From NCBI GenBank assembly GCA_023664665.1, contig JAMPEY010000024.1, forward strand, positions 1-46,943: a stretch of 46,943 bases of DNA. Reading direction: 5' to 3'. The stretch is from Lachnoclostridium sp. (lineage in GTDB: Bacteria; Bacillota; Clostridia; Lachnospirales; Lachnospiraceae). Every line of letters starts with the position of its first letter. The stretch's first letter is position 1. Both the position numbers and the translations under genes were made by a program. This document shows positions 36,534 to 46,466 of the stretch, piece after piece. The notes below the pieces were generated by a model. The model was not told the origin of the DNA. It worked only from the letters and a program-made list of their open reading frames with translations, and did not search any database.

Positions 36534-38440
36534 TGCGCATCCCCGAATATCTCCTCAAAACTCATCTCCGCCGGGGCATCTTTCAAAGCATCCGTAAATC
36601 TGCTTATCAATTCATAATAACGCATCTCATCCACCTGTACCATTCCCAATTCATCATTCAAATCAACCCAATAGGTGCCCTTCCAACTGTCATCTTCGTG
36701 ATAGAGATAATCATACTCTTCCAGAAAATACGCTGCACGCTTTGTCTGTCCGTCTTTATCCACAACATCATATGCCTGTTGCCATTTATTGGCTATCGTT
36801 CCGTGGTCGTAATACAACTGTCCCGCTCCCATCAAATCATAATAGGGCATCCTGTAAGCGGCAAAGAAAAACTCCACCACATCCTCATCCGGCAGATATT
36901 TCAGAATATGCAATCCGTCCCCATAGGCAACATTCATAATCAACTCCGGCATCCCGTCCCCGTCAAAATCCATGTAATAAAACCGGGTACTGTCAATGAT
37001 ATCCTCCAGATATTTCTCATCCTCCATATCCGCATCCCTGAAATATTTCTTCAAATAAATCTCCGACTCCGAATCCCGGACCGGAGTCTGGCTGCTGAGT
37101 GCTTTATAATAGGCATCCTTGTACTGTTTGTCCGTTTGGGCATCATATTTTTCCGTATCAATAGGGAATTCCTTCACCGTATAATCAATCTGCATACCCC
37201 TCTTATAAATTTCCTCTGCCGGGTCTTTCAAGATTTCCGATAAAGTCCACTTTTTTTCACTGCCGTCACAATATCGGATGACCAATGCCTGTCCCTCTTC
37301 CCATCCGGCTTTTTCACAGGCTGCCGGCTCCATCCAAAACAGCTTCTTCACCAGCTTTGTATCTTCATCCAATGCCCATACATGCCCTTCGATTTCGCCG
37401 GTTGCATCACCCATATAGTTTGTCTTAAACTCCTGCGCATAATATAAAGTATAATTTTTCCCGGAAGCTCTGTCCCGAACCGTTTCCTGCCACAAAAAGT
37501 TATCTTGACAAAAGACCGTAAAGAAACTGTACACTATCCAATATTTATTTATCTCATAAGGATAGTTTTCCAGATTATATCGATAATCCATGATTATCCT
37601 GTCTTCCCCGTCACGATGATCACGAATGCGGACGACCACTTCATTTCCTTTCTCTTCCCTCTCGGCATAAAATGTCTTGATACATTCACAATCTGTTTCA
37701 CCCGACCATTGGTAATAATAAACCGAATCCGTATTCATTCCTTCCTTTGTAACTTCAAATCTGCGATTGTTCTCATCATAAATATAATAGTGAAGGCATT
37801 CCTCCAGCTCCTTTGGTCCCCGCACAAATCGCTGCCGGGTGGGACTCCATATATAATGGGAAAATACTTTGGGCGAAGAAGCTTCCACAAAGCTTATATC
37901 CAAATACCCATCCACATTAAAATCCTGAAAAGAAAAGGGAAGCTTGTCAACATAATAGGTATTATACAAATAAGAAGAAACATTCGTAATCTGAACATTG
38001 TCCGCAGGAATACTCTGAAAAGGCTTCTCTTCCTTCTCCCAATACACTTCTATGGTATATGCCCTGCTTTCATCCGAAAGGTTTTTTACCGGCTTTATCC
38101 AAACCAGAATATCTTTTTCCTCCCCCACATCCTGCCGAAGACAGTAACTTCCCTCTTCATCATGCCAAAGCCCACAGCCTTCCTTAAATGCAATCCATTC
38201 TGCAGAGGTTTTAACATCTTCGGCATTTTCCGCCTCTGAAACCACCTCGTCATTCTGCGCCTGTTCTCTCCTCAGGTTTCTCCCCATACTGCCATCCCTA
38301 CACCGGGAAACCATCTCATAATTCTGCCCCGATTTTGGTTCCTGAATCCGATATATCTTTGTGCTAAGTACCATCAAACCCACTACAGCCGCAATGGTGC
38401 ATATTCCCATACCGATTTTTACAAAATCATTTCTCTTCAT
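36530..38440 (-). CDS. Membrane-anchored hypothetical protein with FG-GAP-like calcium motifs
   Basis: About 636 residues. A single N-terminal hydrophobic helix (VKIGMGICTIAAVVGLMVL) anchors a large outer domain. Two calcium-loop motifs, DFNVDGYLD (about 190) and DFDGDGMPEL (about 530), recall VCBS/FG-GAP proteins. The rest is acidic and rich in Tyr and Trp. Function unknown; extracellular binding is inferred. ATG 38440 gives a sound signal-anchor; the frame is open upstream to 38656, but that part overlaps the HAD gene. Confidence 0.65.
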   Translation of the reverse strand: MKRNDFVKIGMGICTIAAVVGLMVLSTKIYRIQEPKSGQNYEMVSRCRDGSMGRNLRREQAQNDEVVSEAENAEDVKTSAEWIAFKEGCGLWHDEEGSYCLRQDVGEEKDILVWIKPVKNLSDESRAYTIEVYWEKEEKPFQSIPADNVQITNVSSYLYNTYYVDKLPFSFQDFNVDGYLDISFVEASSPKVFSHYIWSPTRQRFVRGPKELEECLHYYIYDENNRRFEVTKEGMNTDSVYYYQWSGETDCECIKTFYAEREEKGNEVVVRIRDHRDGEDRIIMDYRYNLENYPYEINKYWIVYSFFTVFCQDNFLWQETVRDRASGKNYTLYYAQEFKTNYMGDATGEIEGHVWALDEDTKLVKKLFWMEPAACEKAGWEEGQALVIRYCDGSEKKWTLSEILKDPAEEIYKRGMQIDYTVKEFPIDTEKYDAQTDKQYKDAYYKALSSQTPVRDSESEIYLKKYFRDADMEDEKYLEDIIDSTRFYYMDFDGDGMPELIMNVAYGDGLHILKYLPDEDVVEFFFAAYRMPYYDLMGAGQLYYDHGTIANKWQQAYDVVDKDGQTKRAAYFLEEYDYLYHEDDSWKGTYWVDLNDELGMVQVDEMRYYELISRFTDALKDAPAEMSFEEIFGDAH

Positions 38441-38477
38441 TGTAATCCCCGTTTCCGCTGCCTGCATCATTTTTGCA

Positions 38478-39119
38478 TCATACCAACAGCTTTTTGATAT
38501 CTTCCAGAGTATCAACCTTTGCATAGAGACATTTCGCCAGCTCCTCATCCGGCTGGGTCTGGTCCGGAACCATAATGACCTTGCATCCGGCGCGGTATGC
38601 GGACAAAACGCCGTTTGGGGAATCCTCCACCGCATAACAATCCTCCGGCGCCGCATTTAATTTTTCACAGGCATACAGGTAAATATCGGGGGACGGTTTT
38701 CCCTCCTTCACCTGAACAGCGCTGATTATCTCGTCAAAATAACCAAGCAGTCCCGCTCTCCCTAAATAATCCTGCGCGCGCTCCAAACCCGCCGCCGTTG
38801 CAACCGCCGTTACAATGTGCCTCTCCTTCAGCCAGGAAAGCAAAACAAGGGCACCGGGTTTACACCCGATACCCTCCCTTGCCAGATATTCTTCTGTCAT
38901 TTCCCTTGCACAGACTCTTACCTTCTGATAGTCCAGTTCTTCACCGAACCATTCCTTCAACTTTGCAGGAGCAAAAGGGCGTCCCAGACTCCTCATGGCA
39001 AGCGCCTGTTCGTCCGTCATATGATATCCGAACTGTTCCGCCGCCTTTCTCCAGCAGATACGGTAATATTTCTCCGTATCAATCAAAGTTCCGTCCATAT
39101 CAAAGATGATTGCTTTCAA
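38478..39119 (-). CDS. HAD-superfamily phosphatase/phosphoglucomutase-like
   Basis: About 213 residues. Motif I is DMDGTLIDTE with the nucleophile Asp; motif II is the T of TAVATAAG; motif III Lys is in KEGKPSPDIY; motif IV is VEDSPNGVLSA. A helical cap lies between motif I and II. This fits the beta-phosphoglucomutase-like HAD subfamily, acting on a small sugar phosphate. TTG 39119 (after GGAGAGGG) is the best start and overlaps the MMPL gene end by 20 bases, which suggests coupling. Confidence 0.85.
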   Translation of the reverse strand: MKAIIFDMDGTLIDTEKYYRICWRKAAEQFGYHMTDEQALAMRSLGRPFAPAKLKEWFGEELDYQKVRVCAREMTEEYLAREGIGCKPGALVLLSWLKERHIVTAVATAAGLERAQDYLGRAGLLGYFDEIISAVQVKEGKPSPDIYLYACEKLNAAPEDCYAVEDSPNGVLSAYRAGCKVIMVPDQTQPDEELAKCLYAKVDTLEDIKKLLV

Positions 39120-42100
39120 TTTCTTCCCTCTCCGTTTGAGCCGCCTTACGCTTTTTCCCTTTTTTGATGCAAATGACTGCTGCCACAACAATCAAAACCA
39201 CGCAGATTCCTACCACTACTCCTATCAGTGTACTGTAATTCTGCGCTTTCGTCAAACGGAAAGTTCCCGGCTGCTCCATGGTAAACCTGAGATAACTGCC
39301 CATCACTTCTGTTTCCGTCTTCACATAAGCCCCTGTGCCATCCTGAATGAGAATTTCCATCTTCTTCGGATTCTCACAGAAAATACGCACCTGAACCGGT
39401 TTTGTATAGGTTTCTTTGTTCGTACCGTCATCATCCTGTTTTACAATCGCGAATGTGACATCCGTGTCATTCTTATTCTCGCTACTCTCTGCCGTAAGTT
39501 CATATCCCGGCAGGAAATTGCCTTCCACCAAGAGAATCGGCTTGCCGCTTTCATTTACCTGTGCGCTTTTCAAAGAAGAAATCCATTTTTCATACTGCAC
39601 CTCAAGCACTTTATTTCCGGTAACGCAGGAGAAATCAAATTCCGGCCACACGCCGTAACAGCCTTCTTTTTCGGGAATCTGCGGAATCTCGCTCTGAGGC
39701 ACAGCATCTCCATAACCGCATTTATAAGAAGCCAGTTCCTGTCCGTCCGCCATAAAAATAATGGTAAACTCGGAAAATTCTTTCGGCACATTTTCCATAT
39801 GGCTGAATTCCTCATAGGGAAGAGGCGTTGCACCGCCCTGATAGCCGATACCGTCGATGCCGCCTATATTGCCTGCCACATAATAATTATCATACAAAGT
39901 ACCGTCATTTTCTATCTGTCCCGCAATGCTTCCCGCGCACTCTCCCGTGACATCAAATATATTGTAGGCATAACTGTAAAAAATGTCGCTGCCCTTTCCG
40001 ACGATACCGCCCACATAATTTTTACCGGAAAGGGTTCCCATGCTGTAACAGCCTCTGACCGCATAGCTGGAAGCGCCTGCCACGCCGCCTACATAGCTTC
40101 CGTTCGTGCTCCCCACATCACCATAGGACTCGCAGGAAATAATGGCGCCATGCTCCGCCCTTCCGACAATGCCACCTGCATAATCTTTCTTGCTGATAAT
40201 CTCTCCTTCATTGCGGCTGTCACGCACCACCGCCTTAATGGAACGCTCCACATTAAAGCTTTCCGCTCCGGTAACCTCAATATCATCCTCCGGGTCAAAA
40301 TCATACTCCGTTGAAATCTGCCCCACAATGCCGCCTACATTGGTATCAGCTTCTATCTTTCCCTTATTAACGCACAGCGTAATCTTGCCCTGCTTGAAAG
40401 AGTCCGTATCATAAAAGCCCTCGTCGGAAGCATCCTCAATACTGATGCCCTCATAGCGGAATAAATCGTCTCTGATTTCATTTATCAGATTCCGTAAAAC
40501 CCTTGCCTGCTCTACAAGGGCATTCATATCCGCATCCGTCTTATCGCTGCTTTCCTCCAAAATATCCGCAAGCTGACCCAGATTATCCCCTGCCGCTTTC
40601 ATCTCGGCATTTAAAATATTCAGATTGTCCGTAATCCCCCCTGAGCGGTCCATAGACTCTGTTGCCATATTGCTTAAATGCCCGCCCGCGCTCTCGCTGA
40701 ATCTCTTAAGCGCCGACTTGTAACTTTCCATATCATTGGGAATCTGTACGGTAATCTCTTTCCCCGGTTCCGGCACAATATCGGTTATCGGGAGTTTATT
40801 TGATTCGCCTGTGCCTGCCCCCGACTCATTTCTATCTGTACCCACACTGCTTTCTTCCAAGACATCCTGTGGTTTTTCGTCCGTACCGGGCGTACTCTGA
40901 CCGTCCTGCGACGGTGTATCGGAGACAGGAGCGGATTCACCTGTACTTACACCCGAGTCATTCCTATCTGTACCTACGCTGCTTTCGTCCGTACCGGGCG
41001 TACTCTGACCGTCCTGTGACGATACCCCGGATGCATCTGCATTTGCACCAGACTCATTTGTGTTTGTATCTTCACCGCCTTGGCTTTGCATATCCGACCT
41101 GGCTGCATCCGCCGCGTCGCTGCCTGCCTCTCCGGAAGCCTGCTCCACTGCGCTTGTTCTGACTGCACCCGTTTTCACGAAACCGCCGTCTGTCCTCACA
41201 GAACCTCTTTCTCTTACATTCGTATTAACCGCCAGTGCCCTGACTGCATCTACCTTAATATCCCTGCTTCCGGAAGTATTCAAAGCAGTCTGGTTTCCGC
41301 CGTCCCCTTCACCGTCCGTACTGCTGCCTTCCGCAGGATCATTCCCTTCGGCGCTTCCATCCCCCTGCTCATGGTTTCCGCCGATTATCACATCGTGCAC
41401 ATTTCCGTTTTCTTCATCAGCCTTTTTCTGGTTTGACAAATCCTCATTTAAAGACTTCAAATCATTGCCGATACCGTTTAATTCCTGATTATAAATGCAC
41501 CATAATGTATTGACCGTTCCCAGCAAATCGCCGCCCGCCGAATTTGCATTTCTCAGGCTGTCATTCAGGCTTTGCGCTATAGAGGACGCCTGCTGGGAAT
41601 AATTATGCAGATCCCCTTGCGCATCACTGAGCAAATCCAAAAAGAGCTCCGTTTCCCTGTCAAGTTCCTGCAGCTTGTCGCCCAGATACTCTACCTCCAT
41701 AAAAGGCTCCATCTGCCCTACGATGCCGCCCACATCTTTTCTTCCGTAAACATGCCCTGTATTGCTACAGCTCTGAAGATATCCCTGATGCAGTCTCCCC
41801 GCAATGCCTCCCACATTGTAGCCCACATGCGCATAGCCTACCGTTCCTTCATTTGTGCAATAATATATTTTTCCTTCTGAAATTCCCGCAATTCCCCCCG
41901 TATCCGTATGGGCAGTTATGTTGTATGTACTGTTCATATCCTCCAGATTTTCCACAGTGAGGTCTTCCCATTCATAGGATACCTCCGTACCGCGCGTGTT
42001 GATAGAACCCTTATTCTTACAATTATTTAAAGTGCCCTTATTATTTCCTGCAATGCCGCCTGTGGAATGATTGCCCAGCACAAGCCCCTGAAAATCACAT

Positions 42101-45100
42101 CTTCTTATCTCACCGTTCTCCTCATTCACGCCTGCAATGCCGCCCACTTCACCGTCTCCTGCGACCTGACCGGAAAAACCGCAGTCGGAAATCTTCCCGT
42201 AATTGACTCCCGCAATGCCCCCTATGCGGCTCTGGCTTCCCTCCGGCATTACCCTTCCCCTTACCGTAAGGTTACGCACAATTCCGCTCTCCTGCACATA
42301 TCGGAAGAAACCCATCCCGGAACCGTTCTGCGTAATATTAAGACCGCTGATTTTGTGCGAGGCTCCGTCAAAAACACCGCCAAAACTCGGGATACTGATA
42401 TCGGCATGTTCCGCCAACACAATATCATTCATCAGCTTTACATACTTATCCCTTGACCATGCATCCAATCTGCACTTCTCTGCAAGGTCTGCCAACTCTT
42501 CTTCCGTAAAAATCTCAATCACCGTATATTGGGACTGCTGCAAAGCGGCATCTGCCACGCCTTCCATACCGCTTCTGCCTGCACGGTAATCCTCATAGGT
42601 GACACTCTCCGCCGCCTGCACCTGCATAGATGTTGCAAGACTTCCGCCCATGAGCGCCAGCGAACACAAAACCATCATTCCCAAGGTTTCTAAAAGCTTC
42701 GGCGAGGATACCACCCCTTTGTCCGCATCCTCCACTGCTTCCACCTTGTCCTTCGGACGTACCACCGCGCCCATTTCACCCTCGATGATACCGTTGAAAT
42801 CTCCTTCGATAACACCGTTGACATACCCCCTGATATGCCCCTGCATACGGATGCGTCCGCTTGCAGGCAGAGGCTTCGCCAAGTCATATTTCAGATTAAA
42901 CGCCGTCTTTTCAATAATGATGTCGCCGATTAACAAAGTCTGCGGCAGCGCCAAAAGCACTAGGGCAATGGAGGTCAAAGTACCCCTGCCCAAGGCAAGT
43001 CCGATAGCCGCCACAACCGCATTGGTAGAAACATTGCTGATGATAAACCCTGCCGCCACCAGCACCGAACCGCTGGTCACTATGGTAGGAAACGCCTGAT
43101 TCAAAGTCTCCACAATAGCCTTTTTAATAGGCATATAAGTCTTTAAATCCATATATCTGCTGGTGATTACAATAGCATAATCAATAGTGGCGCCCATCTG
43201 GATTGCCGACACCACCAGATAACCAAGGAAATATACCTGCTCGTTCAAGAGATGCGGCAGCGAGAAATTCATCCAGATGCTTCCCTGTATGGTCACTACC
43301 AATAGTACCGGAAGCCCTGCCGACTGGAAAGTAAACAGCAGGATAATCATGACAAACAATGCCGTCAAAACCGTAATGATCCAATTGTCCGTCTTAAATG
43401 CCGCGCTCAAATCCTTATCGCTGGTAGAATTGCCCGCCAGATGAATGCTCTCCAAGGGATAATACTTTGCCGCTGTATTTCTGATTTTTTCAAGCACCGC
43501 ATAAGTTACCTCCCCTTCCACCGGCACATTCAATTTCAGCACAAACCGGGAATACTCTTCTCCCAAAAGCTGGTTTTTCGCTATGGTAATCCGGGAATAA
43601 GCATCCGCCAGACGCTCCTCCAACTCATCATCCAGTGTGATGTTGCCGCTCTCTTTTTGATTATAAATAAACAAAAACATGTCAATAAAAGGTACTTTGT
43701 ATTCGCTGACTCCGTTTACCAAAGCCCCATAATCACTGTCATCCACCGCATATGCGGAATAAAGCAGCCTTGCCACTTCTACATCCAAATCAATCAACTC
43801 CGCAAACTCTCTGGGGGACAAGCTTTGCGTCAAAATATAACCGTCCATTGCCTCAATATTGGCAAGCCCCATACAGGAATCCACTTCCGGCATATTTTCA
43901 AGCTCCCCTAAAACCTGAGCTTCTTTCTCATAATCTCCATTTGGCACCAAAACGGCAAGCTGGTTTATCGTGCCAAATTCCTGATTTACCATGCTTTCGG
44001 AAAACTTGTTTTCGCTCATGGTGCTGGACTTTAAGGTGCTCACATCATAGACATAATACGCCTTATTGGACAGGAAAAAGGCGGCAATAACCGCAATCAC
44101 AAGTAACGGCGGCATGATATATCTGGTATATACACAGAATTTGCCCACCGCTGTAATCTTCGGCACAAAGCTCTTGTGGTGGGTTGCATCAATCGCCTTG
44201 GAAAATGTAAGCAAAAGTCCCGGCATCAGTAAAAATACCGACACCAGACTTAAGACAATTGCCTTTGCCAGAATGATGCCCATATCATACCCAATCCGAA
44301 ACTGCATAAACATCATGGCTATCATACCCGATACCGTAGTTAAGGAACTGGATGAAATTTCCGGAATTGCCTTGCTCAACGCTACAATCACCGCTTCCCT
44401 TGCATCCTTATCCTCATGCTCCTCCATAAAACGGTGCGCCAGAATAATCGCATAATCCAGAGCCAGCGCAAGCTGCAGCACCACTGCAATGGAATTGGTG
44501 ACAAAACTGATAGTCCCGAAGAGATAGTTGGTTCCCTTGTTTAAAATAGCTGCCGTACAAAATGTCATTATGTAAACCGGAATCTCTGCGTAAGTAGTGG
44601 ATGTGAATAAGAGCACTGCCACAATCACCACTGCCGCCAGAATTAAAATGACAATCATGTCACTGTTTAAATCATCCGCATCCCGCTCTTCCTGCCCGAT
44701 ATCCGAAGTATAATACACATCATACTCCGAGAGGAAATCCAGCACCGATGTTAAATATTCCTGCACTTTTTCATCGTTTTTCTCTCCGTCAAAGGTAATG
44801 GAATACAGCGCTTCCATATCATGATAATACTCATCCGTATCATCAAAATCCAGCATACTGACGCCTTCCATAGTCTCAATATGGTCCGCCAGCTCCTGCG
44901 CCTCGTCAAAGGTCACATTGCAGACCATCACCCGAGCCGTTCCATATGTAATAAACTGCTCATCCATGAGGGTAATTCCCTGCCTTGTTTCCGTGGTGTC
45001 CGGCAGATAAGTGGTCAGATCATTATTGACCTTAACCTTATTCATGGATATAATACTGAAAATAATCAACACAATAAAGACTAAATAAAAGCCTTTCCGC

Positions 45101-45162
45101 TTATCCACAATTAAAGTGGCAAGCTTCATCATAAAGGAATTTTCCTTTTTCTCATTTTCCAT
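39100..45162 (-). CDS. Giant MMPL/RND transporter fused to GLUG-repeat extracellular region
   Basis: 2,020 residues. Residues 1-780 are an MMPL/RND transporter with two sets of membrane helices and an outer loop after each first helix (VNNDLTTYLPDT in the first). A Gly-rich IRGYVNGVIEGDFNGIIEG stretch follows. At about 815-850 there is a hydrophobic helix ending MQVQAAES, like an internal signal peptide. Then come GLUG repeats (GGIAGVNYGKISDCGFSG and others, about 935-1160), helical parts, a Ser/Asp/Thr/Gly low-complexity stretch with repeated SVGTDRNDSG units (about 1250-1470), a second GLUG set (about 1590-1770) and a final helix with a basic tail. ATG 45162 follows GGGAGG. TetR is divergent. 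Confidence 0.88.
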   Translation of the reverse strand: MENEKKENSFMMKLATLIVDKRKGFYLVFIVLIIFSIISMNKVKVNNDLTTYLPDTTETRQGITLMDEQFITYGTARVMVCNVTFDEAQELADHIETMEGVSMLDFDDTDEYYHDMEALYSITFDGEKNDEKVQEYLTSVLDFLSEYDVYYTSDIGQEERDADDLNSDMIVILILAAVVIVAVLLFTSTTYAEIPVYIMTFCTAAILNKGTNYLFGTISFVTNSIAVVLQLALALDYAIILAHRFMEEHEDKDAREAVIVALSKAIPEISSSSLTTVSGMIAMMFMQFRIGYDMGIILAKAIVLSLVSVFLLMPGLLLTFSKAIDATHHKSFVPKITAVGKFCVYTRYIMPPLLVIAVIAAFFLSNKAYYVYDVSTLKSSTMSENKFSESMVNQEFGTINQLAVLVPNGDYEKEAQVLGELENMPEVDSCMGLANIEAMDGYILTQSLSPREFAELIDLDVEVARLLYSAYAVDDSDYGALVNGVSEYKVPFIDMFLFIYNQKESGNITLDDELEERLADAYSRITIAKNQLLGEEYSRFVLKLNVPVEGEVTYAVLEKIRNTAAKYYPLESIHLAGNSTSDKDLSAAFKTDNWIITVLTALFVMIILLFTFQSAGLPVLLVVTIQGSIWMNFSLPHLLNEQVYFLGYLVVSAIQMGATIDYAIVITSRYMDLKTYMPIKKAIVETLNQAFPTIVTSGSVLVAAGFIISNVSTNAVVAAIGLALGRGTLTSIALVLLALPQTLLIGDIIIEKTAFNLKYDLAKPLPASGRIRMQGHIRGYVNGVIEGDFNGIIEGEMGAVVRPKDKVEAVEDADKGVVSSPKLLETLGMMVLCSLALMGGSLATSMQVQAAESVTYEDYRAGRSGMEGVADAALQQSQYTVIEIFTEEELADLAEKCRLDAWSRDKYVKLMNDIVLAEHADISIPSFGGVFDGASHKISGLNITQNGSGMGFFRYVQESGIVRNLTVRGRVMPEGSQSRIGGIAGVNYGKISDCGFSGQVAGDGEVGGIAGVNEENGEIRRCDFQGLVLGNHSTGGIAGNNKGTLNNCKNKGSINTRGTEVSYEWEDLTVENLEDMNSTYNITAHTDTGGIAGISEGKIYYCTNEGTVGYAHVGYNVGGIAGRLHQGYLQSCSNTGHVYGRKDVGGIVGQMEPFMEVEYLGDKLQELDRETELFLDLLSDAQGDLHNYSQQASSIAQSLNDSLRNANSAGGDLLGTVNTLWCIYNQELNGIGNDLKSLNEDLSNQKKADEENGNVHDVIIGGNHEQGDGSAEGNDPAEGSSTDGEGDGGNQTALNTSGSRDIKVDAVRALAVNTNVRERGSVRTDGGFVKTGAVRTSAVEQASGEAGSDAADAARSDMQSQGGEDTNTNESGANADASGVSSQDGQSTPGTDESSVGTDRNDSGVSTGESAPVSDTPSQDGQSTPGTDEKPQDVLEESSVGTDRNESGAGTGESNKLPITDIVPEPGKEITVQIPNDMESYKSALKRFSESAGGHLSNMATESMDRSGGITDNLNILNAEMKAAGDNLGQLADILEESSDKTDADMNALVEQARVLRNLINEIRDDLFRYEGISIEDASDEGFYDTDSFKQGKITLCVNKGKIEADTNVGGIVGQISTEYDFDPEDDIEVTGAESFNVERSIKAVVRDSRNEGEIISKKDYAGGIVGRAEHGAIISCESYGDVGSTNGSYVGGVAGASSYAVRGCYSMGTLSGKNYVGGIVGKGSDIFYSYAYNIFDVTGECAGSIAGQIENDGTLYDNYYVAGNIGGIDGIGYQGGATPLPYEEFSHMENVPKEFSEFTIIFMADGQELASYKCGYGDAVPQSEIPQIPEKEGCYGVWPEFDFSCVTGNKVLEVQYEKWISSLKSAQVNESGKPILLVEGNFLPGYELTAESSENKNDTDVTFAIVKQDDDGTNKETYTKPVQVRIFCENPKKMEILIQDGTGAYVKTETEVMGSYLRFTMEQPGTFRLTKAQNYSTLIGVVVGICVVLIVVAAVICIKKGKKRKAAQTEREEIESNHL

Positions 45163-45200
45163 GCCCCTACCTCCCATATCAGAAAAAATTTGCTTTAGTA

Positions 45201-45229
45201 CAAATAACAAGCATCTGTGCTTTAATCAA
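45201..45229 (-). promoter_or_regulatory. Promoter of the MMPL gene with operator-like palindrome in the spacer
   Basis: TTGATT (45229-45224) and TATTTG (45206-45201), spacer 17. The spacer contains the palindrome AAGCA-TCTG-TGCTT (45209-45222), placed where a bound TetR protein would block polymerase. Confidence 0.55.
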
Positions 45230-45253
45230 AAAAAATTTATTAATTGACACTTG

Positions 45254-45281
45254 TTGATTTTATTCTAAAAAGTATTATAAT
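45254..45281 (+). promoter_or_regulatory. Promoter of the TetR gene
   Basis: TTGATT (45254-45259) and TATAAT (45276-45281), spacer 16. The leader to ATG 45402 is long (about 110 bases) and AT-rich. Confidence 0.6.
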
Positions 45282-45401
45282 AAAAGTAACAGGAAACGCA
45301 ATATGCAGATTAGCAAAGAGTGTATTTTATTAGACTTTTTTTAAAAAAATGTTGATTATTTATGAAATGTTTAGAATTCAGACATCCACGGAGGAACTGC
45401 C

Positions 45402-45998
45402 ATGAATACAGAAAATGCAGAACCAAAAGCCAGCCCCAAACCGGACCGCAGAGTGAGGAAAACCCGCGCGCTTCTACTTCAGGGTCTGGTACAGCTTATG
45501 AAGGAAAAAGACATTAAGGATATTTCCGTCAAAGAATTGTCGGATTTGGTGGACATCAACCGCGGCACCTTTTATCTTCATTATAACGATATTTATGATA
45601 TGGTGAGCAAAATAGAGGAAGAACTTTTCGTGGAGTTTAACAATATTTTGAACCGGGATATTTCCGAAGACACACTGCCGGATTTCCCACATGCCATCCT
45701 CGTGGATATTTTTACTTTTCTGGAAAGGCATAAAGAACTGGCTCAGGTAATGCTTGGACCCCACGGGGACCTGACCTTTGTAAATCATTTAAAACATCTG
45801 GTAAAAGAACAACTGATGCAGCTTTTAGACCCACGCTCTTCCGAAACCTATGAATATTCTTATGCTTTTATCACATCCGGTTGTATCGGTGTCATACAAA
45901 TCTGGCTGGCATCTCCTACTCCCCATACGCCGGAATATATGGCAAACCTTTGCAGCCGGATTTTGACAAACGGAGTATGGTCAGGGGAAACTGATTGA
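45402..45998 (+). CDS. TetR/AcrR-family regulator
   Basis: A 198-residue TetR repressor. The N-terminal helix-turn-helix is at about 20-65: RKTRALLLQGLVQLMKEKD and KELSDLVDINRGTFYLHYND. The C-terminal ligand and dimer domain is of the short TetR_C type. It is divergent from the MMPL gene and probably controls it, perhaps through the palindrome at 45209-45222. GGAGG precedes ATG 45402. Its 3' end overlaps the convergent phosphatase gene by 18 bases. Confidence 0.9.
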   Translation: MNTENAEPKASPKPDRRVRKTRALLLQGLVQLMKEKDIKDISVKELSDLVDINRGTFYLHYNDIYDMVSKIEEELFVEFNNILNRDISEDTLPDFPHAILVDIFTFLERHKELAQVMLGPHGDLTFVNHLKHLVKEQLMQLLDPRSSETYEYSYAFITSGCIGVIQIWLASPTPHTPEYMANLCSRILTNGVWSGETD

Positions 45999-46466
45999 GC
46001 TAAGGCGCTGCCTTACATATGCAAGCAGCCCCAGACACCCCTTTTCAATGTCCGCATAAGCTTTGCCAAAATCGCGGGTGTACCACGGATCCGCCACATC
46101 CGCATTAGAATCCGCAAATTCCAATAACTTATAAATCTTGTCTCCCCGATGCCCCAAGATTCTTTCCATATTGCGTATATTGGCGCTATCCATGCCGATG
46201 AGATAGTCATAATAGTCATAATCCTGTTTTTTCAGCAGAGTTGCCTGCTTTCCGTCACAGCGGATGCCGTGCTTGGCAAGCTCCTCCCTCGCCGGCGGAT
46301 AAACCGGGCTGCCCACGCCGTTCCAGATTTCATCCGTGCTGGTAGCCGCAGATGCTATTTCAAATTGGTCCGCAAGACCTTGCTTTTGGACTAAGTCCTT
46401 GAAGAGGAACTCGGCGATGGGGCTGCGGCAGATATTGCCGTGGCACACGAAAAGTATTCTAATCAT
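45981..46466 (-). CDS. Low-molecular-weight protein tyrosine phosphatase
   Basis: A 161-residue LMW-PTP. The P-loop is VCHGNICRSPIAEF near the N-terminus (Cys nucleophile, Arg six residues on). The general acid is in ADPWYTRDF at about 122. The family acts on phosphotyrosine proteins or as arsenate reductase relatives; the former is more likely here. ATG 46466 is chosen because AAAGGG precedes it. Confidence 0.92.
   Translation of the reverse strand: MIRILFVCHGNICRSPIAEFLFKDLVQKQGLADQFEIASAATSTDEIWNGVGSPVYPPAREELAKHGIRCDGKQATLLKKQDYDYYDYLIGMDSANIRNMERILGHRGDKIYKLLEFADSNADVADPWYTRDFGKAYADIEKGCLGLLAYVRQRLSSISFP

Noticed and set aside
39106..40314. Plus-strand open frame of about 400 codons
   Set aside because: Antisense to the MMPL-GLUG gene and without motifs.
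40800..41060. Frameshift or assembly fault in the MMPL-GLUG gene
   Set aside because: The repeated Asp/Ser/Thr/Gly units keep frame throughout, so they are read as a normal low-complexity linker.
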